DNA from: Pseudomonas putida
Lineage (GTDB): Bacteria; Pseudomonadota; Gammaproteobacteria; Pseudomonadales; Pseudomonadaceae
NCBI RefSeq assembly: GCF_009883635.2
Contig: NZ_CP026115.2
Span: 2,170,001-2,234,000, forward strand
Direction of reading: 5' to 3'
DNA length: 64,000 nt
Position numbers and translations under genes: made by a program. The notes beneath the pieces are model-generated. The model did no database searches. It saw nothing but the letters and a program-made list of their open reading frames with translations, and had not been told where the DNA came from. Numbering within the stretch: the stretch's first letter is position 1; every line of letters starts with the position of its first letter. Shown piece by piece: positions 31,068 to 42,931 of the stretch.

Positions 31068-32960
31068 ATGACCAAGAACCTCAAGTTCAGCCACAAGATC
31101 CTGCTGGCCGCCGCCCTCGTGGTGGCCGTTGCCTTTACCTGTTTCGTGCTGTTCAACGACTACCGACAACGCCAGTCCCTGCGCAGCGACACGCAGACCA
31201 ACCTGCAGGACCTGGGCAACCTCACCGCCGGTAACATCCGCAACTGGCTCGACAGCCGTATCCAGTTGCTCGACTCACTGGCCCAGCAAGTTGCCGTCGA
31301 TGGGCCAGGCAAAGCCAGCCTGGACCGCAGCCTGGCCTTGCCGGTGTACGGCAAGAACTTCCAGCTCACCTACTTCGGCGGCCAGGACGGTAGCATGCAG
31401 TCGGTACCGGTGGGTAACCGCCCCGCCGACTACGACCCGCGGGTGCGGGGCTGGTACAAGGCGGCCAGCGCCAGCGGCCAAACCATTGTCACAGAGCCGT
31501 ACATCTCGGCCTCGGCCGGCAAGCTGGTGATCACCCTGGCCACCCCCGTGCAGCAAGCGGGCCGGCTGATCGGCGTCAGCGGCGTCGACACCGACCTGCA
31601 GACCATCAGCAACCTGATCAACGCCCTGAACTTCGACGGCCAGGGCCATGCCTTCATCGTCAACGGCGAAGGCAAGATCCTCATCCACCCCAAAGCCGAC
31701 CTGGCCCTGAAAACCCTGGCCGACATCTACCCGCAGGACACGCCGCGTATCGGCAGCGGCCTGAAGGAAGTCGAAGTCGATGGCCACAAGCAGTTCATCA
31801 GCTTCACCCGCGTCGACGGTGTGCCGTCGGCGGACTGGTACGTGGCCCTGGTACTCGACCAGGACGCAGCGTTCGCCATGCTGGGTGAGCTGCGCACCTC
31901 CGCCATCATCGCCACCTTCATCGCGGTAGTTGCCATCATCGCCCTGCTCGGCCTGCTAATTCGCGTGCTGATGGAGCCACTGCACCTGATGGGCCGTGCC
32001 ATGCACGACATCGCCGAAGGCGAAGGCGACCTGACCCGACGCCTGACCATCCACGCCCAGGATGAATTCGGCAGCCTTGGCCAATCGTTCAACCGCTTTG
32101 TCGAGCGTATTCACGAGTCGATCCGCGAAGTGGCCTCGGCCACCGGCCAGGTCAACGCCGTGGCCGCCCAGGTGGTGACCGCTTCGAATGCCTCGATCAA
32201 CAATGCCGACCAGCAGTCCAGCCGTACCAGCAGCGTGGCGGCAGCCATCAACGAGCTGGGCGCCGCCGCCCAGGAAATCGCCCAGAACGCCGCGCTGGCC
32301 TCGCAACATTCCAGCGAAGCGCGTGGCCTTGCCGAGGATGGCCAGCAAGTGGTCGGGCGCACCATCGATGTGATGAACCAGTTGTCGGCGCGGATCAGCG
32401 ACTCGTGCGGCAACATCGAGACGCTCAATGCCCACACCGCCAACATCGGCCAGATCCTCGATGTGATCAGCGGTATTTCCCAGCAGACCAACCTGCTGGC
32501 GCTCAACGCCGCGATCGAAGCGGCCCGTGCCGGCGAGGCCGGGCGTGGCTTTGCCGTGGTGGCCGACGAGGTGCGCAACCTGGCCCACCGCACCCAGGAG
32601 TCGGCACAGCAGGTGCAGCGCCTGATCGAGGAGCTGCAGGCCGGCGCGCAAGTGGCGGTCAGCACCATGAACCAGAGCCGCCAGCACAGCGACCACAGTG
32701 TGGGGATTGCCAACCAGGCCGGCGAGCGCCTGGGCAGCGTGACCCAGCGCATTGGCGAGATCGACGGCATGAACCAGTCGGTGGCCACCGCCACCGAAGA
32801 GCAGACGGCCGTGGTCGAGTCGATCAATGTCGACATCACCGAGATCAATACGTTGAATCAGGAAGGGGTGCAGAACCTGCAGAGCACCTTGCGTGCCTGC
32901 ACCGACCTTGAGCATCAGGTCGAGCGGTTGAAACATCTGGTAGGCAGTTTCAGGATCTGA
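31068..32960 (+). CDS. Methyl-accepting chemotaxis protein with dCache sensor
   Basis: A 630-residue chemoreceptor. TM1 covers about residues 9-30, a double-Cache periplasmic domain about 32-275 and TM2 about 278-300, followed by HAMP and the signalling tip [20 protein letters not shown]. Typical dCache_1 features are [31 protein letters not shown] and GVDTDL. Many amino-acid sensors carry Asp in the PYxD position, where this protein has Ser, so an amino-acid ligand is doubtful. The start is assigned at [10 protein letters not shown] by family fit; the RBS is weak and 31041 is possible. No clear sigma-28 promoter is seen, unlike the other two receptors. Confidence 0.88.
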   Translation: MTKNLKFSHKILLAAALVVAVAFTCFVLFNDYRQRQSLRSDTQTNLQDLGNLTAGNIRNWLDSRIQLLDSLAQQVAVDGPGKASLDRSLALPVYGKNFQLTYFGGQDGSMQSVPVGNRPADYDPRVRGWYKAASASGQTIVTEPYISASAGKLVITLATPVQQAGRLIGVSGVDTDLQTISNLINALNFDGQGHAFIVNGEGKILIHPKADLALKTLADIYPQDTPRIGSGLKEVEVDGHKQFISFTRVDGVPSADWYVALVLDQDAAFAMLGELRTSAIIATFIAVVAIIALLGLLIRVLMEPLHLMGRAMHDIAEGEGDLTRRLTIHAQDEFGSLGQSFNRFVERIHESIREVASATGQVNAVAAQVVTASNASINNADQQSSRTSSVAAAINELGAAAQEIAQNAALASQHSSEARGLAEDGQQVVGRTIDVMNQLSARISDSCGNIETLNAHTANIGQILDVISGISQQTNLLALNAAIEAARAGEAGRGFAVVADEVRNLAHRTQESAQQVQRLIEELQAGAQVAVSTMNQSRQHSDHSVGIANQAGERLGSVTQRIGEIDGMNQSVATATEEQTAVVESINVDITEINTLNQEGVQNLQSTLRACTDLEHQVERLKHLVGSFRI

Positions 32961-32967
32961 AACCGCT

Positions 32968-33069
32968 GGGGCCGCTGTGCGGCCCATCGCGACCTGCGGT
33001 CGCTCCTACGTGGGATCGCGTTCCCTCGTAGGAGCGACCGCAGGTCGCGATGGGCTGCAAAGCAGCCCC
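32968..33069. repeat. REP-type palindrome, second sequence class
   Basis: Arms ccatcgcgacctgcggtcgc(tcctacg) at about 32983-33010 and the complement at 33027-33053, bracketed by GGGGCCGCTGTGCGGCCC and GGGCTGCAAAGCAGCCCC. The core differs from the cgcgggacaagcccgc class elsewhere in the window. It sits between convergent stops of the chemoreceptor and the DUF924 gene. Confidence 0.85.
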
Positions 33070-33076
33070 ACTGGCA

Positions 33077-33673
33077 CTAGAACCTGGACCCAGGCTCCAG
33101 CAAAAAGTCCATCTCTTCACCGGTACTCGGTCGCCCCAGCACCAGGTTGCGATGCGGGAAGCGCCCGAAGCGGGCAATCACCCGCTGATGCTGCTCGGCG
33201 TAATCGAGGAAACCTTCGAACAAACGCCGGTGATCCTCGGGCTGCTCTTCCAGCAGCACCTGGTAACGCTCGACGCACAGGTTCTGCCAGTCCAGCACCT
33301 CGGCATGTTCCAGCACCAGCAGCACGAACACCCGCTGGATCGGCAGCAACTGGTAATCCCAGTTCTTCTGCAGGCCCTGCATGGCCACCACCTGCGCCCG
33401 CCGGTCGCCTTCAAAGGCACGCGGCGTGTCGCGGTAGATCATGCGCGGCAGCTGGTCCAGCAGGATCAGCAAACCGAGCCAACCCTGCGGGCTCTGCTGC
33501 CACTCGTCGAGCCCACCTGCCAGGGCGTCCTCGACCAGGTCGCCAAACAACGCCTGGGCTTCGGCATCGTGATGCTTGCCGAACCACAGCGTGCTCTTCT
33601 CGTCAGCCACGGCCTGGGGACTGGTACCCCAACCGAACCACCACTCCAGCAACGGCTGCCAAGGTGCGAGCAT
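33077..33673 (-). CDS. DUF924 family protein
   Basis: A 198-residue protein of the DUF924 family, all-helical and TPR-like. Typical family segments are WFGKHHDAEAQ, LLDQLPRMIYRDTPRAFEGD (internal) and the C-terminal HRNLVLGRPSTGEE. Its biochemical role is not known to me. Three bases separate it from the fbp stop on the same strand, so it is probably co-transcribed with fbp. Confidence 0.88.
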   Translation of the reverse strand: MLAPWQPLLEWWFGWGTSPQAVADEKSTLWFGKHHDAEAQALFGDLVEDALAGGLDEWQQSPQGWLGLLILLDQLPRMIYRDTPRAFEGDRRAQVVAMQGLQKNWDYQLLPIQRVFVLLVLEHAEVLDWQNLCVERYQVLLEEQPEDHRRLFEGFLDYAEQHQRVIARFGRFPHRNLVLGRPSTGEEMDFLLEPGSRF

Positions 33674-33676
33674 GAC

Positions 33677-34687
33677 TTACTCCTTGTGATAGGCGGTGAC
33701 GCGCTCGACCTCTTCCTTCGAGCCGAGGATCACCGACACGCGCTGGTGCAGGCCCTCCGGCTTGATGTCGAGGATGCGCTGGTAACCATCGGTGGATACG
33801 CCGCCGGCCTGTTCAATGATGAACGACATCGGGTTGGCTTCGTACATCAGGCGCAGCTTGCCCGGCTTGCTTGGGTCGCGGGCATCGCGCGGGTACATGA
33901 ACAGACCGCCACGGGTCAGGATACGGTGCACGTCGGCCACCATCGAGGCGATCCAGCGCATATTGTAGTTCTTCTTCAGCGGGCCGGTCTCACCAGCCAG
34001 CAGTTCGCCCACGTAGCGCTGCACCGGCGCTTCCCAGTGACGCTGGTTGGACATGTTGATGGCGAACTCGGCAGTGCTTTCCGGCACGCGGATGTTCTCG
34101 TGGGTCAGGACGAAGCTGCCCAGTTCGCGGTCCAGGGTGAAGCCCTTGACGCCGTTGCCCAGGGTCAGGATCAGCATGGTCTGCGGGCCATAGATGGCGT
34201 AGCCGGCAGCGACCTGCTGGGTGCCTGGCTGCAGGAAGGCGTTTTCGTTCAGGGTTTCGTTCTGGCTCAGGTACTCGTTAGGGCAACGCAGTACCGAGAA
34301 GATGGTGCCGACCGACACGTTGACGTCGATGTTGGACGAACCGTCCAGTGGGTCGAAGACCAGCAGGTAGGCGCCTTTCGGGTACTTGCCCGGGATCTGG
34401 TAGGCATTGTCCATTTCCTCGGACGCCATGCCGGCCAGGTGACCGCCCCATTCGTTGGCTTCGAGCAGGATGTCGTTGGAGATCACGTCCAGTTTCTTCT
34501 GGACTTCGCCCTGCACGTTTTCAGTGCCCATGCTGCCCAGCACACCGCCAAGGGCGCCTTTGGACACGTGATGGCTGATTTCCTTGCACGCACGCGCCAC
34601 CACTTCGATCAGGAAGCGCAGATCGGCAGGGGTATTGTTGCTGCGGGTCTGCTCAATCAGATAGCGACTCAGGGTAACGCGGGACAT
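33677..34687 (-). CDS. fbp: Fructose-1,6-bisphosphatase class I
   Basis: Dephosphorylates fructose-1,6-bisphosphate in gluconeogenesis and in the cyclic Entner-Doudoroff metabolism of Pseudomonas. 336 residues, normal for class I. The metal-binding motif [13 protein letters not shown] is clear, along with MASEE. Near the C-terminus, [20 protein letters not shown] is the conserved FBPase active-site signature. The lone gene is followed closely by the DUF924 gene. Confidence 0.97.
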   Translation of the reverse strand: MSRVTLSRYLIEQTRSNNTPADLRFLIEVVARACKEISHHVSKGALGGVLGSMGTENVQGEVQKKLDVISNDILLEANEWGGHLAGMASEEMDNAYQIPGKYPKGAYLLVFDPLDGSSNIDVNVSVGTIFSVLRCPNEYLSQNETLNENAFLQPGTQQVAAGYAIYGPQTMLILTLGNGVKGFTLDRELGSFVLTHENIRVPESTAEFAINMSNQRHWEAPVQRYVGELLAGETGPLKKNYNMRWIASMVADVHRILTRGGLFMYPRDARDPSKPGKLRLMYEANPMSFIIEQAGGVSTDGYQRILDIKPEGLHQRVSVILGSKEEVERVTAYHKE

Positions 34688-34809
34688 GTATGGCTCCGAA
34701 GGATAGGGGGAGAAAACCCCCGCAGTTTACAGGGAGAGTTGCAGCCTAGCGAGCAAAGAGACTCGACTTCCGGCCTTGAGTTCAGCAAGGGCCCGGCCAA
34801 TGGTCGGCT

Positions 34810-34828
34810 GGGGCCGCTGTGCGGCCCC
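34810..34828 (-). terminator. GC-rich hairpin after glgP
   Basis: GGGGCCGC-TGT-GCGGCCCC, a perfect 8-bp stem, lies five bases beyond the glgP stop codon (minus strand). There is no T-run after it, so it may terminate weakly or protect the mRNA 3' end. Confidence 0.5.
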
Positions 34829-34833
34829 TCGAT

Positions 34834-37284
<2,451 letters not shown>

Positions 37285-37469
37285 GCGGCATCCTCGGGCA
37301 AGTTGACGAAAGCGGAGGGAGACTGTTGAGCCTAGACGCTTCGACCAAGAGCGACAGCCAGTGTTCGCGGTTTTCATGAACGTTTGCGCATTCGGTCAAA
37401 AGGTTGTTCATAAATTGAACAATTCCGGTATGATCGCGCGCCCCAAGACCGTGATTCACCCCCATAACG

Positions 37470-37874
37470 ATGAAAACGACCCTGATCGCCGCGGCCGAAG
37501 TCGACCGCCTGGAGACCTGGCAGCGCTACACCAGCAACATGTGCCATGGCTGCCATTCGACCTGTTGCACCCTGCCGGTGGAGGTGAAGATCAAGGATCT
37601 GATCCGCATCGGCGTGGTCGACGAGTTCGAAAAAGACGAACCGCCGAAGAACGTGGCCAAGCGTTTGCAGAAGGAAGGCATCATCGAGCGCTTCAACCAG
37701 AAGTCGGGGATTTTCACCCTGACCCGGATGAGCAACGATGATTGCATGTACCTGGATCGCAAGAGCCGGCTGTGCACCATTTATGACAAGCGGCCGGATA
37801 CCTGCCGCAACCACCCCAAGGTCGGGCCGCGGCCGGGGTATTGTGCTTATAAGCCGAAGGTGGTTGGGCGGTGA
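37470..37874 (+). CDS. YkgJ-family cysteine-cluster protein
   Basis: A 134-residue soluble protein with the family cysteine pattern: CHGCHSTCC near residues 25-33, CMYLDRKSRLC near 92-102, and later Cys residues at TCRNHP and YCAY. These probably chelate zinc or an iron-sulfur cluster. The physiological role is not established. It is divergent from glgP and followed by a strong hairpin at 37936. Confidence 0.85.
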   Translation: MKTTLIAAAEVDRLETWQRYTSNMCHGCHSTCCTLPVEVKIKDLIRIGVVDEFEKDEPPKNVAKRLQKEGIIERFNQKSGIFTLTRMSNDDCMYLDRKSRLCTIYDKRPDTCRNHPKVGPRPGYCAYKPKVVGR

Positions 37875-37935
37875 TCGCCTTTTGATTGGGTGATGGCCAC
37901 CAAGCGCATGCCTTGGTTGTGATGTTGTGGCGGAT

Positions 37936-37963
37936 ATCGAGCGCCGCCCGCGCGGCGCTCGAT
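37936..37963 (+). terminator. Strong hairpin after the cysteine-cluster gene
   Basis: ATCGAGCGCCGC-CCGC-GCGGCGCTCGAT is a perfect 12-bp stem with a 4-base loop, 62 bases after the stop codon. It is followed by TTTCAT rather than a long T-run. The rest of the gap up to 38170 shows nothing I can name. Confidence 0.6.
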
Positions 37964-38170
37964 TTCATAGGCGCTGAAAATATCGAGGCGGACCCATGGT
38001 GGCCCACCCGCAACCTCAAGACAGGCCCACCGCAGCAACCATTCCCACACAATCCACAGACATTTCCTACAAATCCGATCTAGCGATCTCACCCCCTGCG
38101 AAATACCCTACAAACCCTGTCGACTCGCGTCTGATTGTTACTGGAAACCTGTCCCCCTAGGCTGTCCAAG

Positions 38171-38310
38171 TCGCTGAATGGTTCAGCGATCGGGTGTGGA
38201 AACCCGGCAATTCATGAGAACTGCGACTGTCGTTATGGCGGTTGTACGCGGAAGGCCGCAAGGCCTGCCGGGGTTCTCATGCCTGGTTTTCCACTCCGTG
38301 TACAACCGCC
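38171..38310 (+). other. Structured non-coding element with crossing stems, leader of small-protein operon
   Basis: A hairpin TCGCTGAA-TGG-TTCAGCGA (38171-38189) comes first. Then stem A pairs CATGAGAAC (38213-38221) with GTTCTCATG (38273-38281), extended outward by GTGGAAA/TTTCCAC. Stem B pairs GGCGGTTGTAC (38237-38247) with GTACAACCGCC (38300-38310), 11 perfect base pairs. Stem C is AGGCC-GCAA-GGCCT (38253-38266), a GNRA tetraloop hairpin. A and B interleave, so they form a pseudoknot or are alternative folds. The 3' strand of stem A can also pair with CATGAGA (38348-38354) at the Shine-Dalgarno of the next gene. RNA function is inferred; a DNA mobile or repeat element is the alternative. 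Confidence 0.6.
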
Positions 38311-38361
38311 GCCCTTTCGTGTGGAAACGAGCGGGTGCGGTAAATGACATGAGAGCCAGCC

Positions 38362-38643
38362 ATGAAAAAGATCGTCCCCGACCCACCCCACCACTTCGAC
38401 CTCCCAGACGGCACGACCCTCACCCACGCCATCTGCGAAAATCTCGTCCCTCTCGACCACGTCGTGGTCAACATCACCCACTACCTGATGATCGCCTACA
38501 ACCACAGCCACTGCGCCCTCGACAACATCGAGGATGACCACACGCGGGAGACGCTGGTGAATGGTTTGCGGGCCATGCAGCTGGCCTGGGGGCAAGCGGA
38601 TGCCTTGTCGCTCGCCTTGGAACGTACCGGCAGCACGCATTGA
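38362..38643 (+). CDS. Small hypothetical protein (93 aa)
   Basis: A 93-residue acidic, His-rich protein with no signal peptide or membrane segment. The second half (ALDNIEDDHTRETLVNGL...WGQADALSLALE) looks like a helical pair resembling the end of the downstream DUF3077-like protein. GAGAG lies six bases before the ATG and overlaps a sequence able to pair with the upstream structured element. I do not recognise a function. Coding is supported by the RBS, codon bias and same-strand partner 62 bases downstream. Confidence 0.6.
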   Translation: MKKIVPDPPHHFDLPDGTTLTHAICENLVPLDHVVVNITHYLMIAYNHSHCALDNIEDDHTRETLVNGLRAMQLAWGQADALSLALERTGSTH

Positions 38644-38705
38644 TGTTCGCCGCTTCGCGGGCAGAGCTGGTGCCATCCACACCAAAGATTCAGGGAGAGG
38701 AACCA

Positions 38706-38966
38706 ATGACCGAACACAACCCGACCACCCCCGGCAAAACCTGCTTTTTCCAAGGCGAAGAGCACAAGCAGCCCCTGTTCCAGATCTGCGCTGGCATCCC
38801 CTGCCAGGACGCCCGCGACCAAGCCTCCGAACTGCTGGGCTGCGTACGCGACCTGACCCTGAACGCGGTCATGGACAACGACCCGCAACTGATCTGGGCC
38901 GCGCACTACCTCAGCGCCTTGGCCAAGGCACTACTGGACGACGCCGAACTGGGCACCACTCGCTAA
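38706..38966 (+). CDS. Small DUF3077-like protein (86 aa)
   Basis: An 86-residue protein resembling the Pseudomonas DUF3077 family: FQICAGIPCQDARDQASELLGC is the recognisable part (in segments), followed by a second helix AAHYLSALAKALLDDAE. It has a strong RBS (GGGAGAGGA) seven bases before the ATG. Function unknown. It probably forms an operon with the 93-residue gene, ending at the strong terminator at 38985. Confidence 0.65.
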   Translation: MTEHNPTTPGKTCFFQGEEHKQPLFQICAGIPCQDARDQASELLGCVRDLTLNAVMDNDPQLIWAAHYLSALAKALLDDAELGTTR

Positions 38967-38984
38967 GCATTCCCCCAGACAAAC

Positions 38985-39019
38985 AAAAACGCCCCCGGCC
39001 TTTCGACCGGGGGCGTTTT
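38985..39019. terminator. Bidirectional rho-independent terminator
   Basis: AAAAACGCCCCCGG and CCGGGGGCGTTTT form a perfect stem of more than ten pairs with A- and T-tracts on both sides. It serves the convergent small-protein operon (plus strand) and typA (minus strand). Confidence 0.9.
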
Positions 39020-39037
39020 CATTCAGCCTGAGCTAAC

Positions 39038-40858
39038 TCAGTTCTTGGCTTTCTTGGCAGCGCGGGTACGCTCGCCTTCGTCCAGGATCTTCTTGCGCAG
39101 ACGGATCGACTTAGGCGTCACTTCGCACAGCTCGTCGTCCTGGATGAATTCCAGAGCCTGTTCCAGGGTGTGGCGAACTGGCGGTACCAGGGCGATGACT
39201 TCGTCTTTGCCCGAAGCACGCATGTTGTCGAGCTTCTTGCCTTTGGTCGGGTTCACGCCCAGGTCGTTGTCACGGCTGTTCAGGCCGATGATCTGACCGT
39301 TGTAGATCTCCTGGCCGTGCTCGACGAACAGCTTGCCGCGAGCCTGCAGGGTTTCCAGCGAGTAGGTCAGTGCCTTGCCGGTTTCGACCGAAACCAGAAC
39401 ACCGTTCAGACGGCCGGACATCTGGCCCGACTTCATGGTGTCGTAGCGATCGAAGATCGAGGTCAGGATGCCTGCACCGTTGGTCAGGGTCAGGAACTGG
39501 TTACGGAAACCGATCAGACCACGGGCTGGAATGTTGTACTCCAGACGCACACGGCCCTTGCCATCCGGCACCATGTTGGTCAGGTCGCCTTTACGCAGGC
39601 CCATCTCTTCCATGACCTTGCCCTGGGATTCTTCAGGGATGTCGATGGTGACGTTCTCGAACGGTTCCTGCTTCACGCCGTCGACTTCGCGGATGATCAC
39701 TTCAGGACGGCCTACGGCCATCTCGAAGCCTTCACGGCGCATGGTTTCGATCAGAACGGACAGGTGCAGCTCACCACGGCCCGATACCTTGAACTTGTCA
39801 GGGGAATCGGTTTCCTGAACGCGCAGAGCAACGTTGTACAGCAGCTCCTTGTCCAGACGGTCCTTGATGTTACGGCTGGTGACGAACTTGCCTTCCTTAC
39901 CGCAGAACGGCGAGTCGTTGACCTGGAAGGTCATCGAAACGGTCGGCTCGTCAACGGTCAGCGGCTTCATCGCCTCTACCGCGTCCGGGGCGCACAGGGT
40001 GTCGGAGATGAACAGCTCGTCGAAACCGCTGATGCAGACGATGTCGCCAGCCTGGGCTTCTTCGACGTCGACGCGGTGCAGGCCGTGGTGGCCCATCAGC
40101 TTCAGGATACGACCGTTACGCTTCTTGCCGTTGGTGTCGATGGCGACAACCGGGGTGTTCGGCTTGACGCGGCCACGGGCGATACGGCCAACGCCGATAA
40201 CACCGAGGAAGCTGTTGTAGTCCAGCGCGGAGATCTGCATCTGGAACGAACCGTCACGGTCAACGTCCGGCGCCGGTACGTTGTCGACGATCGACTGGTA
40301 CAGGGCGGTCATGTCTTCGCCCATGGCGGTGTGGTCCAGACCGGCAATGCCGTTCAGGGCCGAGGCGTAGACGACTTTGAAGTCCAGCTGTTCGTCGGTG
40401 GCACCGAGGTTGTCGAACAGGTCGAAGATCTGGTCCAGAACCCAGTCAGGACGCGCGCCCGGACGGTCGACCTTGTTGATCACGACGATCGGCTTGAGGC
40501 CAGCTTCGAAAGCCTTCTTGGTCACGAAGCGGGTTTGCGGCATCGGGCCGTCCTGGGCGTCGACCAGCAGCAGCACGGAGTCGACCATCGACATTACACG
40601 CTCAACCTCGCCACCGAAGTCGGCGTGGCCGGGGGTGTCGACGATGTTGATGTGGTAGCCGTTCCAGTTGATGGCGGTGTTTTTCGCCAGAATGGTAATA
40701 CCGCGCTCTTTTTCCTGGTCGTTGGAGTCCATGACGCGCTCGTCGTTGAGCTCGTTACGCTCCAGAGTGCCGGACTGACGCAGGAGTTTGTCGACCAGGG
40801 TGGTTTTACCATGGTCAACGTGGGCGATGATGGCGATGTTACGCAGATTTTCGATCAC
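39038..40858 (-). CDS. typA: Ribosome-associated GTPase TypA/BipA
   Basis: A translational GTPase involved in 50S assembly and stress adaptation. The GTPase motifs are G1 [10 protein letters not shown]2 within KERGITI, G3 [10 protein letters not shown] and G4 NKVDRP, followed by the EF-G-like beta-barrel, domain V and the BipA-specific C-terminal domain. GTG 40858 gives 606 residues, the usual Pseudomonas length, starting at the conserved [18 protein letters not shown]. The frame is open to another GTG at 40891, which would add an atypical Ser/Asp/Thr-rich extension. Confidence 0.96.
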   Translation of the reverse strand: MIENLRNIAIIAHVDHGKTTLVDKLLRQSGTLERNELNDERVMDSNDQEKERGITILAKNTAINWNGYHINIVDTPGHADFGGEVERVMSMVDSVLLLVDAQDGPMPQTRFVTKKAFEAGLKPIVVINKVDRPGARPDWVLDQIFDLFDNLGATDEQLDFKVVYASALNGIAGLDHTAMGEDMTALYQSIVDNVPAPDVDRDGSFQMQISALDYNSFLGVIGVGRIARGRVKPNTPVVAIDTNGKKRNGRILKLMGHHGLHRVDVEEAQAGDIVCISGFDELFISDTLCAPDAVEAMKPLTVDEPTVSMTFQVNDSPFCGKEGKFVTSRNIKDRLDKELLYNVALRVQETDSPDKFKVSGRGELHLSVLIETMRREGFEMAVGRPEVIIREVDGVKQEPFENVTIDIPEESQGKVMEEMGLRKGDLTNMVPDGKGRVRLEYNIPARGLIGFRNQFLTLTNGAGILTSIFDRYDTMKSGQMSGRLNGVLVSVETGKALTYSLETLQARGKLFVEHGQEIYNGQIIGLNSRDNDLGVNPTKGKKLDNMRASGKDEVIALVPPVRHTLEQALEFIQDDELCEVTPKSIRLRKKILDEGERTRAAKKAKN

Positions 40859-40986
40859 AACTGTATCTCGATCAGAGGATTCGGTTGCCACCTAGTGTAG
40901 GCGGCGAATATGTACGCTTTTAGGCTCAGCGGGCCCGATGGTCGGGAGGGCGATGGCGGATGCTGCCGCCATACAGCCCTGGCGTC

Positions 40987-42441
40987 TTATGTCGGACGAT
41001 AAACACGCACATTGGCATGTCCCTCACTGAGCAGGTGGTGTGCGTGCAAACGGCTCATCACACCTTTGTCGCAATACAGCAAGTACTGGCGCGTAGGGTC
41101 CAGATGCTTGAACTTGCTGTTGATCGCATAGAACGGCATGGCCTGGACTTCGATACCTTCCAGCGCCAGTGGTTCGTCTTCCTGGGCATCGGGGTGACGA
41201 ATGTCGATGACGATCTGGCCTGGCAGCGCCTCGGCCACTTCCTCGACTTCGATGTCCTTGCCCAGCTCGTCGATCACATGGTCGATGGAGATGAACTTGG
41301 CACGCTCCAGGGCGCGCTCCAGCACGGCCATGTCGAACTGCTTTTCTTCGTGCTCCATGCGGTGACGCTTGGCATGGGTGGTCGGGTTCACCGAGATCAC
41401 GCCGCAGTATTCCGGCATGTGCTTGGCGAAGTCGGCGGTGCCGATCTCGGTAGCCTGGTCGATGATGTCCTGCTTGTGGCTGGCCAGCAACGGGCGCAGT
41501 ACCAGCTTGTCGGTGGCCGAGTCGATGATCGACAGGTTCGGCAGGGTCTGGCTGGAGACCTGGGAGATCGCCTCGCCGGTAACCAGCGCGTCGATCTGCA
41601 GGCGGTCAGCCATGTGTGCGGCACCGCGCAGCATCATGCGCTTGAGGGTCACGCCCATGTAGCTGTTATCGACCTTGTTGAGGATCTCGCCGACCACTTC
41701 TTCGAACGGCACGCTGATGAACAGCACGCGCTGGCTGCTGCCGTACTTTTTCCACAGGTAGTGGGCCACTTCCATCACGCCCAGCTCGTGGGCACGGCCA
41801 CCAAGGTTGAAGAAGCAGAAGTGGGTCATCAGGCCGCGGCGCATCATCTGGTAGGCCGCCACGGTGGAGTCGAAACCACCGGACATCAGCACCAGGGTCT
41901 GCTCCAGGGCACCCAGCGGGTAGCCGCCGATGCCGTTGTGCTGGTTGTGGATCACATACAGGCGCTGGTCGCGGATCTCCATGCGCACCACGACTTCAGG
42001 CGTCTTCAGGTCGATGCCGGCGGCGCCGCACTGCTGGCGCAGCTGGCTGCCGACGTAGCGGTCGACGTCCATCGAGGTGAAGTCGTGATGCCCGCCGCGC
42101 TTGCAGCGCACCGAGAAGCGCTTGCCGGCCAGCAGGTGGCCGAAGTGGTGCTTGCACTTGGCGACGATGTCGTCGAAGTCGCCCAGCGGGTATTCCTCGA
42201 CCTGCAGGAAGTGGGTAATACCCGGGGTGCAGGTGAGGCGCTCGATCATCTCGCGCTGGACCTTCTCGTCCTCGACGCGGGTGACCACCTCGAGATTGTC
42301 CCAGACACCATCGACCGCGAGCTCAGGATCGAGATCCTTGAGCACGTTACGGATGTTCTTGCCGAGCTGGCGGATGAAGCGCTTGCGCACCGGCCGGCTC
42401 TTGATGGTGATTTCTGGGAAGACTTTGACGATAAGTTTCAT
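40987..42441 (-). CDS. thiI: tRNA 4-thiouridine synthase / sulfurtransferase ThiI
   Basis: Transfers sulfur for s4U8 in tRNA and to ThiS for thiamine synthesis. 484 residues. The N-terminal ferredoxin-like and THUMP domains (about 1-165) are followed by the PP-loop [17 protein letters not shown]-terminal rhodanese domain ends with [17 protein letters not shown], where the Cys is the persulfide carrier. So this is the long, rhodanese-fused form typical of gammaproteobacteria. It is divergent from glnA across a 490-base control region. Confidence 0.97.
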   Translation of the reverse strand: MKLIVKVFPEITIKSRPVRKRFIRQLGKNIRNVLKDLDPELAVDGVWDNLEVVTRVEDEKVQREMIERLTCTPGITHFLQVEEYPLGDFDDIVAKCKHHFGHLLAGKRFSVRCKRGGHHDFTSMDVDRYVGSQLRQQCGAAGIDLKTPEVVVRMEIRDQRLYVIHNQHNGIGGYPLGALEQTLVLMSGGFDSTVAAYQMMRRGLMTHFCFFNLGGRAHELGVMEVAHYLWKKYGSSQRVLFISVPFEEVVGEILNKVDNSYMGVTLKRMMLRGAAHMADRLQIDALVTGEAISQVSSQTLPNLSIIDSATDKLVLRPLLASHKQDIIDQATEIGTADFAKHMPEYCGVISVNPTTHAKRHRMEHEEKQFDMAVLERALERAKFISIDHVIDELGKDIEVEEVAEALPGQIVIDIRHPDAQEDEPLALEGIEVQAMPFYAINSKFKHLDPTRQYLLYCDKGVMSRLHAHHLLSEGHANVRVYRPT

Positions 42442-42574
42442 TGGTTAACAGCGCGCGCAGGGCCTGCCGAAAATGAGGGGCGCGAATTATAGCGGAAATT
42501 GCTCAGGATTTGACCAACTTTTGATCAGAAGCTTTCAGATAAATGCAGGGACGGTTTTTTGAGCCGCCTGTTCC

Positions 42575-42668
42575 GGCCCTTTCGCGGGTAAACCCGCTCC
42601 CACAGGGACCACACAAGTTTCCAGCGCTGTGCGGTCCCTGTGGGAGCGGGTTTACCCGCGAAAGGGCC
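42575..42668. repeat. Perfect REP palindrome with 36-base arms
   Basis: The arms at 42575-42610 and 42633-42668 are perfectly complementary over 36 bases with a 22-base loop. The core is ttcgcgggtaaacccgctcc, a third variant of the REP class. It lies between divergent thiI and glnA, upstream of the glnA enhancer site. Confidence 0.9.
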
Positions 42669-42694
42669 CTCAAAGAAAGCACAGCATTCGAGCT

Positions 42695-42712
42695 GCGCAC
42701 TCATTTGGTGCG
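42695..42712 (+). promoter_or_regulatory. NtrC-binding site upstream of glnA
   Basis: GCGCACTCATTTGGTGCG contains GCAC-N7-GTGC, the spacing of known NtrC sites. It is about 120 bases upstream of the sigma-54 promoter, a normal enhancer distance. A second, weaker GGTGC half-site lies at 42738-42742. Confidence 0.7.
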
Positions 42713-42816
42713 TCACCCTGAATTCCCGCCTCCTAATGGTGCACTTTTGTCCGCAGCCACCCCAGCAAATGCCCGCAAACGCCCCTTTTTATCTCGCCCT
42801 CGCCATTTTCGGGCAC

Positions 42817-42832
42817 TGGCATGCAATTTGCT
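42817..42832 (+). promoter_or_regulatory. Sigma-54 (RpoN) promoter of glnA
   Basis: TGGCATGCAATTTGCT matches TGGCACG-N4-TTGCW with GG at 42818-42819 and GC at 42830-42831, the required 12-base offset. Transcription would begin near 42843, leaving a leader of about 90 bases. Confidence 0.85.
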
Positions 42833-42931
42833 CCCTTGTGAGGCAGGTAAGCTTGGCCGACTATCCGCGCCCGGCAACACCCTTTTTCCAGAGCAGCGGC
42901 CCACCGCGCTCTAGACCCTCCGGAGGACAAC

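Noticed and set aside
37886..38083. Small plus-strand ORF (65 codons) after the cysteine-cluster gene
   Set aside because: It spans a perfect 12-bp hairpin, lacks an RBS and has no recognisable features.
38135..38347. Leader-peptide-like ORF inside the structured element
   Set aside because: Several overlapping frames are open through the stems, none has a good RBS, and the pairing pattern better explains the sequence; kept only as a possibility for the RNA finding.
40960..42492. 510-codon plus-strand frame opposite thiI
   Set aside because: ThiI motifs are complete on the minus strand; the plus frame is a His/Gln/Val-rich shadow.
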